From NCBI RefSeq assembly GCF_000633635.1, contig NZ_AYPQ01000003.1, positions 215,694-279,693 on the forward strand: 64,000 nt of DNA. Reading direction: 5' to 3'. The translations under genes and the position numbers were made by a program. This stretch comes from Enterococcus crotali (GTDB taxonomy: Bacteria > Bacillota > Bacilli > Lactobacillales > Enterococcaceae). The notes under the pieces were generated by a model. That model searched no databases. It was not told the DNA's origin and saw only the letters and a program-made list of their open reading frames with translations. Shown in pieces: positions 1-7,940 of this stretch (its first letter is position 1; each line of letters begins with the position of its first letter).

Positions 1-40
1 AGAGAGTGAAGTCTTTTCGTGAAAATCAAAAGTAAAAAAT

Positions 41-84
41 AAAACGGTGGAGTGAGGGCAAGCCTGTACTCCATCGTTTTTTCT
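41..84 (+). terminator. Rho-independent terminator of an upstream gene
   Basis: A 12-bp stem (42-53 with 68-79, one G-T pair) is followed by a run of six T at 77-82. It probably ends a gene lying left of the window, since no coding region precedes it here. Confidence 0.75.
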
Positions 85-155
85 AAACTATAGCTGTTCT
101 ATGAAATGTAACCTGGTTATAATGAATAGTATCAATAGTTGAATGGAGTGAAATG

Positions 156-578
156 ATGGATATCTGGGAAACATTGTATGAAAAAGCTAAAAAAGAGTAT
201 TATCCCACAGAAGTTACACCTTTTATTTATGCGCATCATGTTGTTTGCGCATTAGAAAGTGAAAACGGTGAAATTTATACTGGCTTTTGTATTGAAAGTT
301 GTGGTGGTGTTATGGATTTATGCGCTGAGCGGACAGCCGCATTAAATATGTACATGAATAGCGGTCAAACAGTCATTAAACGCAGCATTACATTTCGTAG
401 TGATGCTCCTGAAGGTTTAGGTGGAATGCCTTGTGGTGGTTGTAGAGAACTATTACTCCAATTTTCTCCTAAAAATAAAGATACTGAGATCATGGTCGAT
501 TATCAGACACGAGAAACGGTTAGACTTGAAGAGTTAGTTCCAAAATGGTGGGGTTGGACGCGGTATGAAAATCAATAG
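156..578 (+). CDS. cytidine deaminase-like zinc hydrolase
   Basis: About 140 residues with the signature of the small tetrameric cytidine deaminase fold. A zinc-ligand/catalytic motif CAERTA sits near residue 56 and a second zinc motif PCGGC near residue 93. The CAE form (Cys in place of His as first ligand) is normal for Gram-positive CDA. The overall length fits CDA (about 130-140 aa), but the N-terminal part and spacing are not typical of housekeeping Cdd, so the true substrate (cytidine, a nucleobase or an analogue) is uncertain. Two ATG codons are adjacent (153 and 156); the GGAG at 144-147 is better spaced from the second. A TATAAT lies at 118-123. It seems to be a single-gene unit. Confidence 0.75.
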   Translation: MDIWETLYEKAKKEYYPTEVTPFIYAHHVVCALESENGEIYTGFCIESCGGVMDLCAERTAALNMYMNSGQTVIKRSITFRSDAPEGLGGMPCGGCRELLLQFSPKNKDTEIMVDYQTRETVRLEELVPKWWGWTRYENQ

Positions 579-714
579 ATCTTAACACTTGCGAAAAGGG
601 GTAAAAAGGACAAAAAACAATACACGCTCACTTTCTCCTATTTATTACCTATTAATTACGCACTATTTACGATTTTTCATGAAAATAAAGTTTAAAAAAT
701 TTCTTCTGTTCCCG

Positions 715-743
715 TTGAGCCGACGTATTCAATTCGGTATACT
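715..743 (+). promoter_or_regulatory. putative promoter of the tandem RNA units
   Basis: TTGAGC (715-720), a 17-bp spacer and TATACT (738-743). It reads rightward into the structured repeats that start near 809. No coding region lies directly downstream. Confidence 0.5.
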
Positions 744-808
744 TAAGTTGTAGAATAGAAATGAAACGAAGGTAGCTTTTCCTAGTTTAAACGATAATTA
801 AATAATCA

Positions 809-1005
809 TTGGCACTTTTCAATGGACCGCCAATCCAATGAAAAAGAACATTGTAATGACAGCACACACTGCCGGAACAACTTGCCAATAGTGCGAGAAA
901 CAAACTCGCTTGTTTTGTTGTATCTAACTTCTTTTTAGATATAAAAGACAGGTTTATTTGTTGGACTATTGTCAACGGTATTAGTGAAAGCTGATACCGT
1001 TTTTT
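809..1005 (+). ncRNA. structured RNA unit 1 (first of two tandem paralogues)
   Basis: Unit 1 has TTGGCA (809-814) complementary to TGCCAA (about 883-888), an inner hairpin at 816-847, and the 13-mer GACAGCACACACT at 858-870. A GCGAG/CTCGC hairpin follows at about 893-910, and the unit ends at a strong terminator (974-1005). Unit 2 (1075-1297) shares this order of elements and the exact 13-mer. The plus strand is favoured by the promoter before unit 1 and a T-tract terminator after each unit. The stem around CACACA would pair fully only with G-U pairs on the minus strand, so the strand is not certain. I do not recognise the family; it could be an sRNA or an attenuator-type leader. Confidence 0.5.
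974..1005 (+). terminator. terminator ending RNA unit 1
   Basis: AACGGTAT (974-981) pairs with ATACCGTT (994-1001) and is followed by a T tract to 1005. It lies inside a gene-free stretch, so it must end a non-coding or leader transcript. Confidence 0.8.
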
Positions 1006-1074
1006 CTATTCTGCTAGTTTTACCTGGGAGGTGAATAGTTTACACGTTGTACAAGCATAAAACAGAAAAAAATA

Positions 1075-1297
1075 GGCACTTTATCACTTGGCGCCAACCG
1101 AGTGATAAAGCCCTGCATAGACAGCACACACTATCTATACAAGTTGCCCTTGCTAGTTCCGAAGTTCTAGCTTCTTTATTGTACCGAACTTTTGTCTGAA
1201 TTTCTAGACATGATTGTTATTTTTCGGTCGTTTTGCTAAACTTCTCTCGCATTGGAAACGATATTGGTAGTTGTGCGCTGCTTGTATCGTTTTTTTT
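1075..1297 (+). ncRNA. structured RNA unit 2 (tandem paralogue, upstream of the 1344 gene)
   Basis: The same order of elements as unit 1: GGCA (1075-1078) complementary to TGCC (1145-1148) and a perfect 10-bp hairpin (CTTTATCACT/AGTGATAAAG, 1078-1110). The 13-mer GACAGCACACACT is at 1120-1132, flanked by ATAGA/TCTAT. Next come a GCTAG/CTAGC hairpin at about 1153-1172 and a terminator at 1256-1297. Stem sequences differ from unit 1 while pairing is kept, which argues for a conserved structure. The small gene at 1344 begins 47 nt after the terminator, so an attenuation role is possible. The function is unknown. Confidence 0.5.
1256..1297 (+). terminator. terminator ending RNA unit 2 / attenuator before 1344 gene
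   Basis: AAACGATA (1256-1263) pairs with TATCGTTT (1285-1292) and is followed by T residues to 1297. It sits between the structured unit and the ribosome binding site of the next gene. Confidence 0.8.
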
Positions 1298-1343
1298 GTA
1301 TCATTTCACACATTATTTTAAACGAAAGAAAGGAAGATTTTTT

Positions 1344-1622
1344 ATGAAAAAACCAGTAAAATGTGTTAAAGCAATTCCGTATCAGGATATTTTAGATGTA
1401 AAAGAGGTCTTAGAAAGAATGCAATCTTGGGAAAAACCGTTGTTATTATTGAATGATTTTTTTAGTGATCAAAATATACCTGTGAACAAAAAGAAAATCA
1501 TTCGCGAATATTATGCATGCGGAAAAATCTATCATAGCTATTTTAAAGAAGTGGAAAGCATGCTACAAATTTTAGAGAAACAGATTTGTGTTATTACTGA
1601 AAAACAGTCGATTTCTATATAA
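1344..1622 (+). CDS. small hypothetical protein
   Basis: 92 residues, lysine-rich, with no signal peptide or membrane segment. It appears mostly helical, with two cysteines near residues 7 and 57. The start at 1344 is preceded by a good AGGAAG at about 1331. A longer reading frame from 1233 would run through the terminator and has no ribosome binding site, so it was not used. I do not recognise the family. The size and helical character are loosely like bacteriocin immunity proteins, but I see no motif to support that. The leader with RNA unit 2 and its terminator suggests regulated expression. The toxin locus lies just downstream. Confidence 0.6.
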   Translation: MKKPVKCVKAIPYQDILDVKEVLERMQSWEKPLLLLNDFFSDQNIPVNKKKIIREYYACGKIYHSYFKEVESMLQILEKQICVITEKQSISI

Positions 1623-1673
1623 CAAAATACCGACAAAATGAATAAAATAAACATATATTCTTAATGTTTATTA

Positions 1674-1682
1674 TGATACAAT
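1674..1682 (+). promoter_or_regulatory. extended -10 promoter of the toxin mRNA
   Basis: TG at 1674-1675, one base, then TACAAT (1677-1682): an extended -10. Transcription would start near 1689 and run through the leader peptide and toxin. Confidence 0.55.
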
Positions 1683-1734
1683 AAAAAAACAGAGAAGTTA
1701 TGACGGTGGCTACTTCTGAAAGGTGGTGGTGCTT

Positions 1735-1803
1735 ATGAAAGTAAGTACTGAAATCTTTAGAGAGGAGAATGCCTTTTGTCCGCATTGGAAGCAATTCAGC
1801 TGA
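1735..1803 (+). CDS. possible 22-residue leader peptide overlapping the toxin start
   Basis: An ATG at 1735, with a GGTGG-type ribosome site about 7 nt upstream, opens a 22-codon frame that ends in TGA at 1801-1803. It overlaps the toxin start in another frame. It may couple or limit toxin translation. This is only an inference from the layout, and it may not be translated. Confidence 0.3.
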   Translation: MKVSTEIFREENAFCPHWKQFS

Positions 1804-1874
1804 TTTTAAGCTTTGGTATGTTTACCATCGCCTTGATCAAACTGATTGTGGAATTGCTTAAAGACAAAAAATAA
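1776..1874 (+). CDS. holin-like type I toxin peptide
   Basis: A 32-residue peptide starting at TTG (1776) with GGAG at 1764-1767. It has a short acidic N-terminus (SALEAIQ), one hydrophobic membrane segment (about residues 9-28) and a lysine tail (KDKK). This is the pattern of the putative holin-like toxins common in enterococci and lactobacilli, small membrane-damaging peptides silenced by an antisense RNA. Its 3' end faces a convergent RNA (about 1863-1981) with a shared terminator, as in known type I systems. The family assignment rests on the characteristic sequence and layout; toxicity is not shown by the sequence. Confidence 0.75.
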   Translation: MSALEAIQLILSFGMFTIALIKLIVELLKDKK

Positions 1875-1981
1875 CCGTCAGCTTTAGCAGGGCAACGGTT
1901 ATTCTTAAAAAAATAATTTAGTCTAGTTACCGTCTTAAACGGCTCTGTCGAAGAGGGTATGTTAGCGCATATCCTCTTTAC
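1863..1981 (-). ncRNA. putative antisense antitoxin RNA
   Basis: A minus-strand extended -10 (TGCTATAAT, 1988-1996) would start a roughly 120-nt RNA near 1981. It has an AAGAGG/CCTCTT hairpin (about 1953-1980) and ends at the terminator at 1870-1903, covering the last codons of the toxin. No coding frame is apparent. It matches the antitoxin role in type I systems by position; this is inferred. Confidence 0.6.
1870..1903. terminator. shared bidirectional terminator of toxin mRNA and antitoxin RNA
   Basis: AATAACCGT (1870-1878) pairs with ACGGTTATT (1895-1903). The T tract is good on the minus strand (bases 1864-1870) and poorer on the plus strand. Confidence 0.7.
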
Positions 1982-1987
1982 GAGCTT

Positions 1988-1996
1988 ATTATAGCA
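1988..1996 (-). promoter_or_regulatory. extended -10 promoter of antitoxin RNA
   Basis: On the minus strand TGC precedes a perfect TATAAT. I see no good -35, as is usual for extended -10 promoters. Confidence 0.65.
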
Positions 1997-2108
1997 TAAA
2001 ACAGAGCAAGTTTGTAGAGAAATCTACCTGATTGGTTCAAACAAAAAACGAGTGCCAGAGATAAACTCTTAACACTCGACAATGATAAACTGCTTGATTA
2101 TTTATCCT

Positions 2109-2452
2109 TTAATTCTTCTTCACAAACTCAGATTTCAATTTCATCGGACCAAATCCTTCAACTTTACAATCAATATTATGGCCATCTGCTGCATCAACCA
2201 CTAAACGAATACCTTTCACTTTCGTTCCTTGCTTGATCGCCCCACTTGCCCCTTTGACTTTTAAATCTTTGATAACTGTTACATTATCACCATCAGCTAA
2301 CACGTTGCCATTTGAATCTTTGATCACAGCAGCTGTATCTTCTGCTGTATCTGTTGGTGACCATTCATGTGCGCATTCAGGCAGATCATCAGACCTCCAT
2401 CCTCGTAAGTGTATGTTGAGCCACATTCAGGGCAACTTGGTAAATTTTCCAT
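2109..2452 (-). pseudogene. PhnA-family zinc-ribbon protein, apparent frameshift
   Basis: Starting from ATG at 2452 (GGAGAG about 10 nt upstream), the frame gives an N-terminal zinc ribbon (SCPECGSTY, then [11 protein letters not shown] if repaired). A C-terminal domain ends [17 protein letters not shown], which is the PhnA/YjdM family (about 110 aa, function unclear despite the phosphonate name). As given, the frame breaks at 2380-2381, where GG replaces an expected GGG. One missing base separates the zinc-ribbon half from the remaining roughly 90 residues. Repair gives 114 aa, the normal family length. This may be a sequencing error rather than a dead gene. Confidence 0.75.
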
Positions 2453-2570
2453 TTAGCTTAAACTCTCCTTCATTATCGTTCTCTTTTAAAGTGTTATCAC
2501 TTCATTCTATCGCACTTCTAATCGAAAGAAAAGAATCATTCTCTTTACAAATAGTAAATTAAATCAAAAT

Positions 2571-3413
2571 CTATTTACTTTCTTTCCCTTTCTCTACATA
2601 AGAAAGATCATTTACGCTATCGATCGTATATTTACCATCTTTATACGTTACTTTTGATACACTGGCATTTTTTAATCCGCCATCTGGCAGGTCTGCATTT
2701 GCATCTAATTCACCTAATAATGTAATAATACTCATTCCATGTGACACGACTAAGACATTATTTGCGCCTTCTTTTTCAGCATCCTTCACAATATCATCCA
2801 AGCCAGCTGTTAAGCGGGCAACGATCGTTTTACTATCTTCTGCCGGCCAGTTCACACCTTCTTCAACATTTTTCTTGTCTAAATCAGATAATACATCAGC
2901 AAATTCAATGATCCCTTTATAAAATCCGACTTCTTTCATCCACTCATTGTATTCTTCATATGTTTTGCCTTGTTCTTTGGCAACTGCTGTCAGCATTTCT
3001 TCATTCATCAAGCCTTCATACGTACCAAAATTATATTCTCTTAAACGTTTGTCTTTCGTCATTTCTTTTGTTAATTTTTCTTGTCCGTTATTTTTCAAGA
3101 CTAATTCAGCTGTTTCAATTGCCCGTCCACTGTCACTGGTCACGACCTTATCAAAGGTAACGTCAGATAACCCTTTACCTAATTGTTCTGCTACTTCAAC
3201 GCCAGCTGGTGTCAGCGGTGCATCGATCCATCCTTGAGAACGATCGACTGTATTCAACATCGTTTTACCATGGCGAGCAAGGTAGATCACTACTTCTGAA
3301 TTTTCTTTTTCTTTTGTATCAGCTTTCTTTTCTTCTTTAGCAGTACCATTGCTGCACCCAACTAAAACCATTGACAATAACGCCACACCAACAACCATCT
3401 TTTTCAATTTCAT
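2571..3413 (-). CDS. histidine phosphatase (phosphoglycerate mutase-like) lipoprotein
   Basis: 280 residues. A lipoprotein signal peptide with lipobox LVGC anchors it to the outer face of the membrane after Cys20. A charged linker follows, then the histidine phosphatase domain with the RHG motif (ARHGKTMLN, about residue 47) and the second catalytic histidine in SHGMS (about residue 226). Such proteins remove phosphate from small or protein substrates; the substrate here is unknown. It starts at ATG 3413 after GGAGGAG. The gene is separated from upstream nrnA by a terminator, so it is probably transcribed alone. A cytosolic relative is encoded at 31631. Confidence 0.85.
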   Translation of the reverse strand: MKLKKMVVGVALLSMVLVGCSNGTAKEEKKADTKEKENSEVVIYLARHGKTMLNTVDRSQGWIDAPLTPAGVEVAEQLGKGLSDVTFDKVVTSDSGRAIETAELVLKNNGQEKLTKEMTKDKRLREYNFGTYEGLMNEEMLTAVAKEQGKTYEEYNEWMKEVGFYKGIIEFADVLSDLDKKNVEEGVNWPAEDSKTIVARLTAGLDDIVKDAEKEGANNVLVVSHGMSIITLLGELDANADLPDGGLKNASVSKVTYKDGKYTIDSVNDLSYVEKGKESK

Positions 3414-3493
3414 ACCATTTTCTCCTCCATACTATTCCTTATTTTTCGTTAAACAATACCTGGATACTTTTTTGTCTACCAGAAAAAAGAAAA

Positions 3494-3535
3494 AACCCAA
3501 CTACACCAAATAAAGTTATTTGGCACAATCAGGTT
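3494..3535 (-). terminator. terminator of the ytoI-nrnA operon
   Basis: On the minus strand a 19-bp stem with several G-U pairs ends in GGGTT followed by a T tract (plus-strand A run 3482-3495). It lies between the nrnA stop and the 3413 gene. Confidence 0.65.
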
Positions 3536-3619
3536 TAGCTTGTCATAAACAATCACTATCCGCTATTCAACTAGCTTTAGTATAACGGATGTTTTTGAAA
3601 ATGTAAATGCTTTCAATCG

Positions 3620-4570
3620 TTATTTTTTATATTCTCTGCACAACTGCTGAATCTCACTATAAATAGCATCGATTTCTTTTTGATTTTTAGCATTCGCACC
3701 ACTTGCTAGCGGATGGCCGCCACCGTGATGTTTCTTAGCCAACTCGTTGATCACAGGCCCTTTTGAACGTAAACGTACTCGATAATACCCTTCAGGCTGC
3801 TCCACAAATATGCCCCATGCTAAAACACCATCGATCGCACCTGGTAATGACACAATTGCCGCCGTCTCTGAGTCAACAATACCATACTCAGTAAGTAAAG
3901 ATTGTGGCAGGATCACAAACGCTGCCCCATACTCATCTACGTTGATGTTTTGGTATACATATCCAGCTAATTTAGCGACACTCATTGAAATTTTTTCTAA
4001 TTCACGATTTAACTCAGCAGCATCAAAATCATAGGTCATCAATTCAGCTGCCACTTCTAATGTGTGAGGGGTTGTTGACGGATACAAAAATCTACCTGTG
4101 TCACCTATAATTCCAGCATATAACAAACGAGCAGCGTTATCATTCATCGTCAGTTCCTCTTGATTAAGATGATAAAAATCAGCAATGATCTCACTACAGC
4201 TGCTTGCTTTTGTATTGACCCAGACTAAATCACCATAAGGATCATCGTTAGGATGATGATCGATTTTGATCAATTCAGCACCTAAATTATAACGATCATC
4301 ACTAATTCTTGGAGAATTAGCCGTGTCAGTAACAATCACCAACGCATTTTGATACATCTCATCAGTGACTTCATCCATTTCTGCTAAAAACGCCAACCCC
4401 TCAACAGATCCACCTGCTTGATAAATATTCTTATCTGGAAAACTCGTTCTCAAAATTTCTGCTAATCCAACTTGTGAACCGATTGCATCTGGATCTGGTC
4501 TTTGATGACGATGAATAATGATCGTCTGATACGCTTTAATTTTTGCTAAAATTTCTTTTACAACATCCAT
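3620..4570 (-). CDS. nrnA: bifunctional oligoribonuclease/PAP phosphatase (DHH family)
   Basis: 316 residues. The N-terminal DHH domain has HRHQRPDPDAIGS (about residue 20), TDTANS and the signature IDHHPND (about residue 105). The C-terminal DHHA1 domain has the RNA-binding GGGHPLASG motif (about residue 285). NrnA degrades short oligoribonucleotides and dephosphorylates 3'-phosphoadenosine 5'-phosphate in the cytosol, using Mn2+. Length and motifs are complete. It starts at ATG 4570 after AGGAGGAG, 13 nt after the ytoI stop, so the two are co-transcribed as in many Firmicutes. Confidence 0.92.
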   Translation of the reverse strand: MDVVKEILAKIKAYQTIIIHRHQRPDPDAIGSQVGLAEILRTSFPDKNIYQAGGSVEGLAFLAEMDEVTDEMYQNALVIVTDTANSPRISDDRYNLGAELIKIDHHPNDDPYGDLVWVNTKASSCSEIIADFYHLNQEELTMNDNAARLLYAGIIGDTGRFLYPSTTPHTLEVAAELMTYDFDAAELNRELEKISMSVAKLAGYVYQNINVDEYGAAFVILPQSLLTEYGIVDSETAAIVSLPGAIDGVLAWGIFVEQPEGYYRVRLRSKGPVINELAKKHHGGGHPLASGANAKNQKEIDAIYSEIQQLCREYKK

Positions 4571-4583
4571 GTTCTATCTCCTC

Positions 4584-5903
4584 CTAAGTACGTTCCATCA
4601 CTTGACAGACAACGATCGCTTTGGCCACGATCGCATTTTCCAAGTAGACCTCAATATCCAGTTTTGCGGAACGACGCCCAATTTCTAAGACTCTTGGCCG
4701 AATATCTAATTCGCTTTCCAGTTGGATCAAACGTAGATAATGCAAACTCATCTGCTCAATCAAAACATTTCTCCTTTGATTTGTAATCATTGTACGCTGT
4801 GTGACGTTTGCAATTATTTCACTTAATACACCAAAAGAAATTGTCCCCACACTGTTGACCATTTGTGGCGCTACTGAGAATTTAAATTGAGGTTCACTCG
4901 CTTTCGTTTCTTCTACTGGCATTACTTCACCAGATATTTGATCAGAGATCGTATCAGCAATTTGTGGTTGTCGTTGAACCAACTGCATCGCCTTCATCAC
5001 ATCTTGCCTAGAAACAAAACCAACTAAAGATAAATCATCCTCAACAACCGGCATTACTTCCAATCCATCCCAAATCATTTGATGACTGACACTGGCAACA
5101 CTCATCATTTTTTTCACAACAATTGGATCTTTGGTCATAACTTTATCCATTGTTAAGGTTTCTGTTTTCCCTAAGACATCTTTAGCTGTAACGATCCCAA
5201 CTAAACGCAAGCTCTTATTCACTACTGGAAAACGTGAATGATGTGTCTTTTCAGAAAGCTTTTGATACTCAGCAATTGTGTTGGTCGAAAAGAGATAATT
5301 TGTTTTTTCTAACGTTGTATAAATATCGCTGACTAGCATAATATCTTTTTTGATCAACTGATCACTTAATGCCCGATTGATCATTGTAGCCACTGTAAAC
5401 GTATCATACGTTGTTCTTAACACTGGCATTTCTAATTCATCAGCTAATTCAGCAATTTCAACTTCTGTGTCAAAGCCCCCTGTAATCAAAACGGCCGCGC
5501 CATTTTCTAGCGCTAATTTCTGCACACCTTGACGATTTCCGACAATCATCAAGGAGCCTGGCGTAATATATCGTGTCATCGCTTTTTCAGTCATTGCACC
5601 AATCACGAATTTATTCAATACCTTATCCAGACCTGCTGAACCGCCCAAAACATCTCCTTCGATAATTCGAACGACTTCGCCAAATGTCAATTTTTCAATA
5701 TGTTTTTTTAGTTTTCGTTCAATTCGGATCGTGCCCACACGCTGAATGGTTGAAACCAAACCGATATTTTCTGCATCCTTGATTGCTCGATAGGCAGTTC
5801 CTTCACTGACTCCAAGATTTTTCGCGATACTTCGAACCGAAATGCGATCGCCAATCGGCAATCCTTCAATGTATTTTAATATTTGATCATGTTTCGTAGC
5901 CAT
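4584..5903 (-). CDS. ytoI: YtoI-like protein: HTH, DRTGG, CBS pair and hotdog domain
   Basis: 439 residues in four parts. An N-terminal winged-helix region (about 1-60, ISVRSIAKNLGVSEGTAYR) precedes a DRTGG domain (about 75-180), two CBS repeats (about 190-310, with LRLVGIVTAKDVLG and LSLVGFVSRQDVM) and a C-terminal hotdog fold (about 345-439). CBS pairs usually sense adenosyl ligands, and hotdog domains often act on acyl-CoA thioesters. The cellular role is not established. It starts at ATG 5903 after GAGGAGG and heads an operon with nrnA. Its 5' leader carries the repeated RNA element found before acnA, citZ and oadD, suggesting shared regulation with citrate metabolism. Confidence 0.85.
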   Translation of the reverse strand: MATKHDQILKYIEGLPIGDRISVRSIAKNLGVSEGTAYRAIKDAENIGLVSTIQRVGTIRIERKLKKHIEKLTFGEVVRIIEGDVLGGSAGLDKVLNKFVIGAMTEKAMTRYITPGSLMIVGNRQGVQKLALENGAAVLITGGFDTEVEIAELADELEMPVLRTTYDTFTVATMINRALSDQLIKKDIMLVSDIYTTLEKTNYLFSTNTIAEYQKLSEKTHHSRFPVVNKSLRLVGIVTAKDVLGKTETLTMDKVMTKDPIVVKKMMSVASVSHQMIWDGLEVMPVVEDDLSLVGFVSRQDVMKAMQLVQRQPQIADTISDQISGEVMPVEETKASEPQFKFSVAPQMVNSVGTISFGVLSEIIANVTQRTMITNQRRNVLIEQMSLHYLRLIQLESELDIRPRVLEIGRRSAKLDIEVYLENAIVAKAIVVCQVMERT

Positions 5904-5917
5904 AATATCCTCCTCAT

Positions 5918-6040
5918 AAAAAAGCAGTACAAACTATTTAATTAGTTGACAATCAGAAAATCGATGATAAAACCTGCTTTGTTTCACTCATCATTTATTC
6001 AGCTATTTTCCGAGAGAATCCAGTTTGTCTAGCAAGATTA
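5918..6040 (-). promoter_or_regulatory. leader RNA element, copy 5 (before ytoI)
   Basis: The most divergent copy of the five-copy family, but the predicted pairings are kept. In RNA sense ACAAACT (6022-6028) pairs with AGTTTGT (5929-5935). The hairpin loop AAAGCAG (5974-5980) is complementary to CTGCTTT (5921-5927), which abuts the Shine-Dalgarno. Both helices differ in sequence from the acnA copies, so this copy supplies covariation. The conserved TCTCGGAAAA block is present at about 6006-6018. Confidence 0.6.
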
Positions 6041-6198
6041 GAAATCTATGTTCTTAAGTATCCATACAATTGTTCGACAATCATGGTGACTGTCACGATT
6101 CAGCTCATGTTTTTTCTGAGTAATCAATCTGTTTTAGTTCTTTTTAAATCATTACTGAGACAGAAGGCTCTTTCTCATCATTTGACTTCACTTAAAAA

Positions 6199-6207
6199 GT
6201 ATAACAA
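6199..6207 (-). promoter_or_regulatory. extended -10 promoter for ytoI-nrnA
   Basis: Minus-strand TGTTATACT gives an extended -10. Transcription would start near 6192, giving a roughly 290-nt leader that contains RNA element copy 5. A hairpin-rich segment at 6100-6190 may be a degenerate further copy. Confidence 0.5.
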
Positions 6208-6428
6208 AAAATCCTACATTTTAGTACAGTTATTCTCTTCCTATTGTAACAGAAGATAAAAATAAACGAATGACTTTTTCTTGATTTGGACAATAAACTG
6301 ACCAAATCCCTCCTTTTTCCCAATATTTTGTTGATTAGAATTAGTTTCATTATTTTTTTACTGACATTTTTTTCAAAAAAGGAGTATGATAGTAGCGGAT
6401 CATTTACACTTTTTGAGGAGATGGATAA

Positions 6429-7873
6429 ATGGAAACCATAAATAGTTTTCAAGAAAATACAAAAGTACAAAAAATCGCTGGTGGATTTTGATTTCTGTGG
6501 CAATGTTTACGTTTATGTCCACATTAGATGCCAGTATCGTCAATATAGCATTGCCGACAATTTCCAAAGATATGAATGTACCGATGAATCAATCAGAATG
6601 GATCGTTTCGATTTATTTGATGATCGTCTGCGCTTGTTTATTGCTTTTCGGGAAAATCGGGGATAGTTTTGGCAAGATCAAAGTGTATCGGATCGGGACT
6701 GTAGTCTTTACGATTGGCTCTTTATTATGTGGATTTAATCAGTCGTTGGGCTTTCTTTTATTTGCACGGATTGTTCAAGGGATCGGTTCAAGTATGACGA
6801 TGGCTGCAAATTCCGGGATCATCACAGAAGTTTTTCCATTTAAAGAACGTGGTCGAGCATTAGGATCGATTGGTGCTTTCGTTTCTCTGGGGTCGATTGC
6901 AGGACCTGGGATCGGTGGTTTGATCCTTTCTCAATTTTCATGGTCGTATATTTTTTGGATCAATGTTCCTGTTGGCATCATCACCATTTTGATTGGTGAG
7001 AAATTCTTACCAAAGGATATTACCAAAAGCGGCAAAAAAGTCGATATGCTTGGATTTAGTTTATTTGCGGTATTTATCATGACGTTCTTTGGTGGTATTT
7101 TTATTGGTCAGGAAATTGGCTTTAATGCTGCTTTATCAATGGTACTGTTCGTTTTTGCAGTACTTTCATTTATCATTTTCATTAGAGTGGAAAAACGTGT
7201 TAGTCACCCGTTGATCACCTTTTCGATTTTTAAAAACAAAGTCTTTACCATGAGCTTGATTACAGCTGTGTTGATTTTTTCATCTAACTTCTTTGTCAAT
7301 GTTGTGATTCCGTTTTATTTGCAAAATGCACGTGGTTTACCTGCAAGTAAAGCAGGATTATTGATGATGGTCTTTCCTTTATTGATGGTCGTAGGTTCAC
7401 CTATTAGCGGTTTTTTAACAGATAAAATCGGTACAAAGCTTTTAACTTTTTCTGGATTGATTTTATTATCGATCACGTCTTTGATGTATATGTTTTTAAA
7501 TCAAAGCACGCCGCTTTGGTATTATATTTTAGCGACCGGCATTATGGGGTTGGGCAATGCACTTTTCCAATCGCCCAATAATACAACTGTTATGAGTAGT
7601 GTGTCCAAAGAGGATTTAGGCGTTGCCGGAAGTATGAACTCGTTTGCTCGTAACTTAGGGATGGTTTTAGGCATTGCGTTAGCTACAACGATTTTATATA
7701 ACGCAATGAGCGCCGTTTATGGGCAACGTGTAACAACATTTATCAGCGAACGTCCCGATATCTTTATTTTTGGGATGAGAACCACTTTCTTAGGTTCCTT
7801 TATTTTATGTTTGACAGCTTTAGGGCTGACTTTGTTCCGTTCCTTAAAAGCTAGAAAAAATGAAATAGACTAA
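6429..7873 (+). pseudogene. DHA2-type (14 TM) MFS drug exporter, apparent frameshift near N-terminus
   Basis: An EmrB/QacA-family proton-driven multidrug exporter. After the short cytosolic start the frame gives successive membrane helices, with the TM1 motif STLDASIVNIALPTI, motif A-like GKIGDSFGK, motif C-like GAFVSLGSIAGPGIGG, and 14 predicted helices. The natural start is ATG 6429 after GAGGAG. As given, that frame stops after about 20 codons because the A run at 6469-6474 has six A where seven would restore NRWWILISVAMF. The remaining frame from 6488 has only a poor start. Repaired length is about 481 aa. No regulator is adjacent. Confidence 0.8.
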
Positions 7874-7918
7874 AAAATGAAACTGGTCAGGTCAATCTGA
7901 TTCAGTTTCATTTTTTTA
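7873..7918. terminator. bidirectional terminator between MFS and holin genes
   Basis: AAAATGAAACT pairs with AGTTTCATTTT across a 16-18 nt loop. T tract on the right and A-rich on the left, so it can serve both convergent genes. Confidence 0.7.
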
Positions 7919-7940
7919 ATAGCTACAAAAACGCGTGGAA

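Noticed and set aside
787-975. 62-codon minus-strand reading frame
   Set aside because: It overlaps RNA unit 1, has no ribosome site and no family resemblance; its open frame is explained by the structured repeat.
2233-2562. 109-codon plus-strand frame opposite the phnA-like gene
   Set aside because: It is antisense to a recognisable gene and lacks a ribosome site.
6192-6503. Minus-strand frame upstream of ytoI
   Set aside because: Low-complexity, crosses the ytoI promoter and the MFS start; no start signals.
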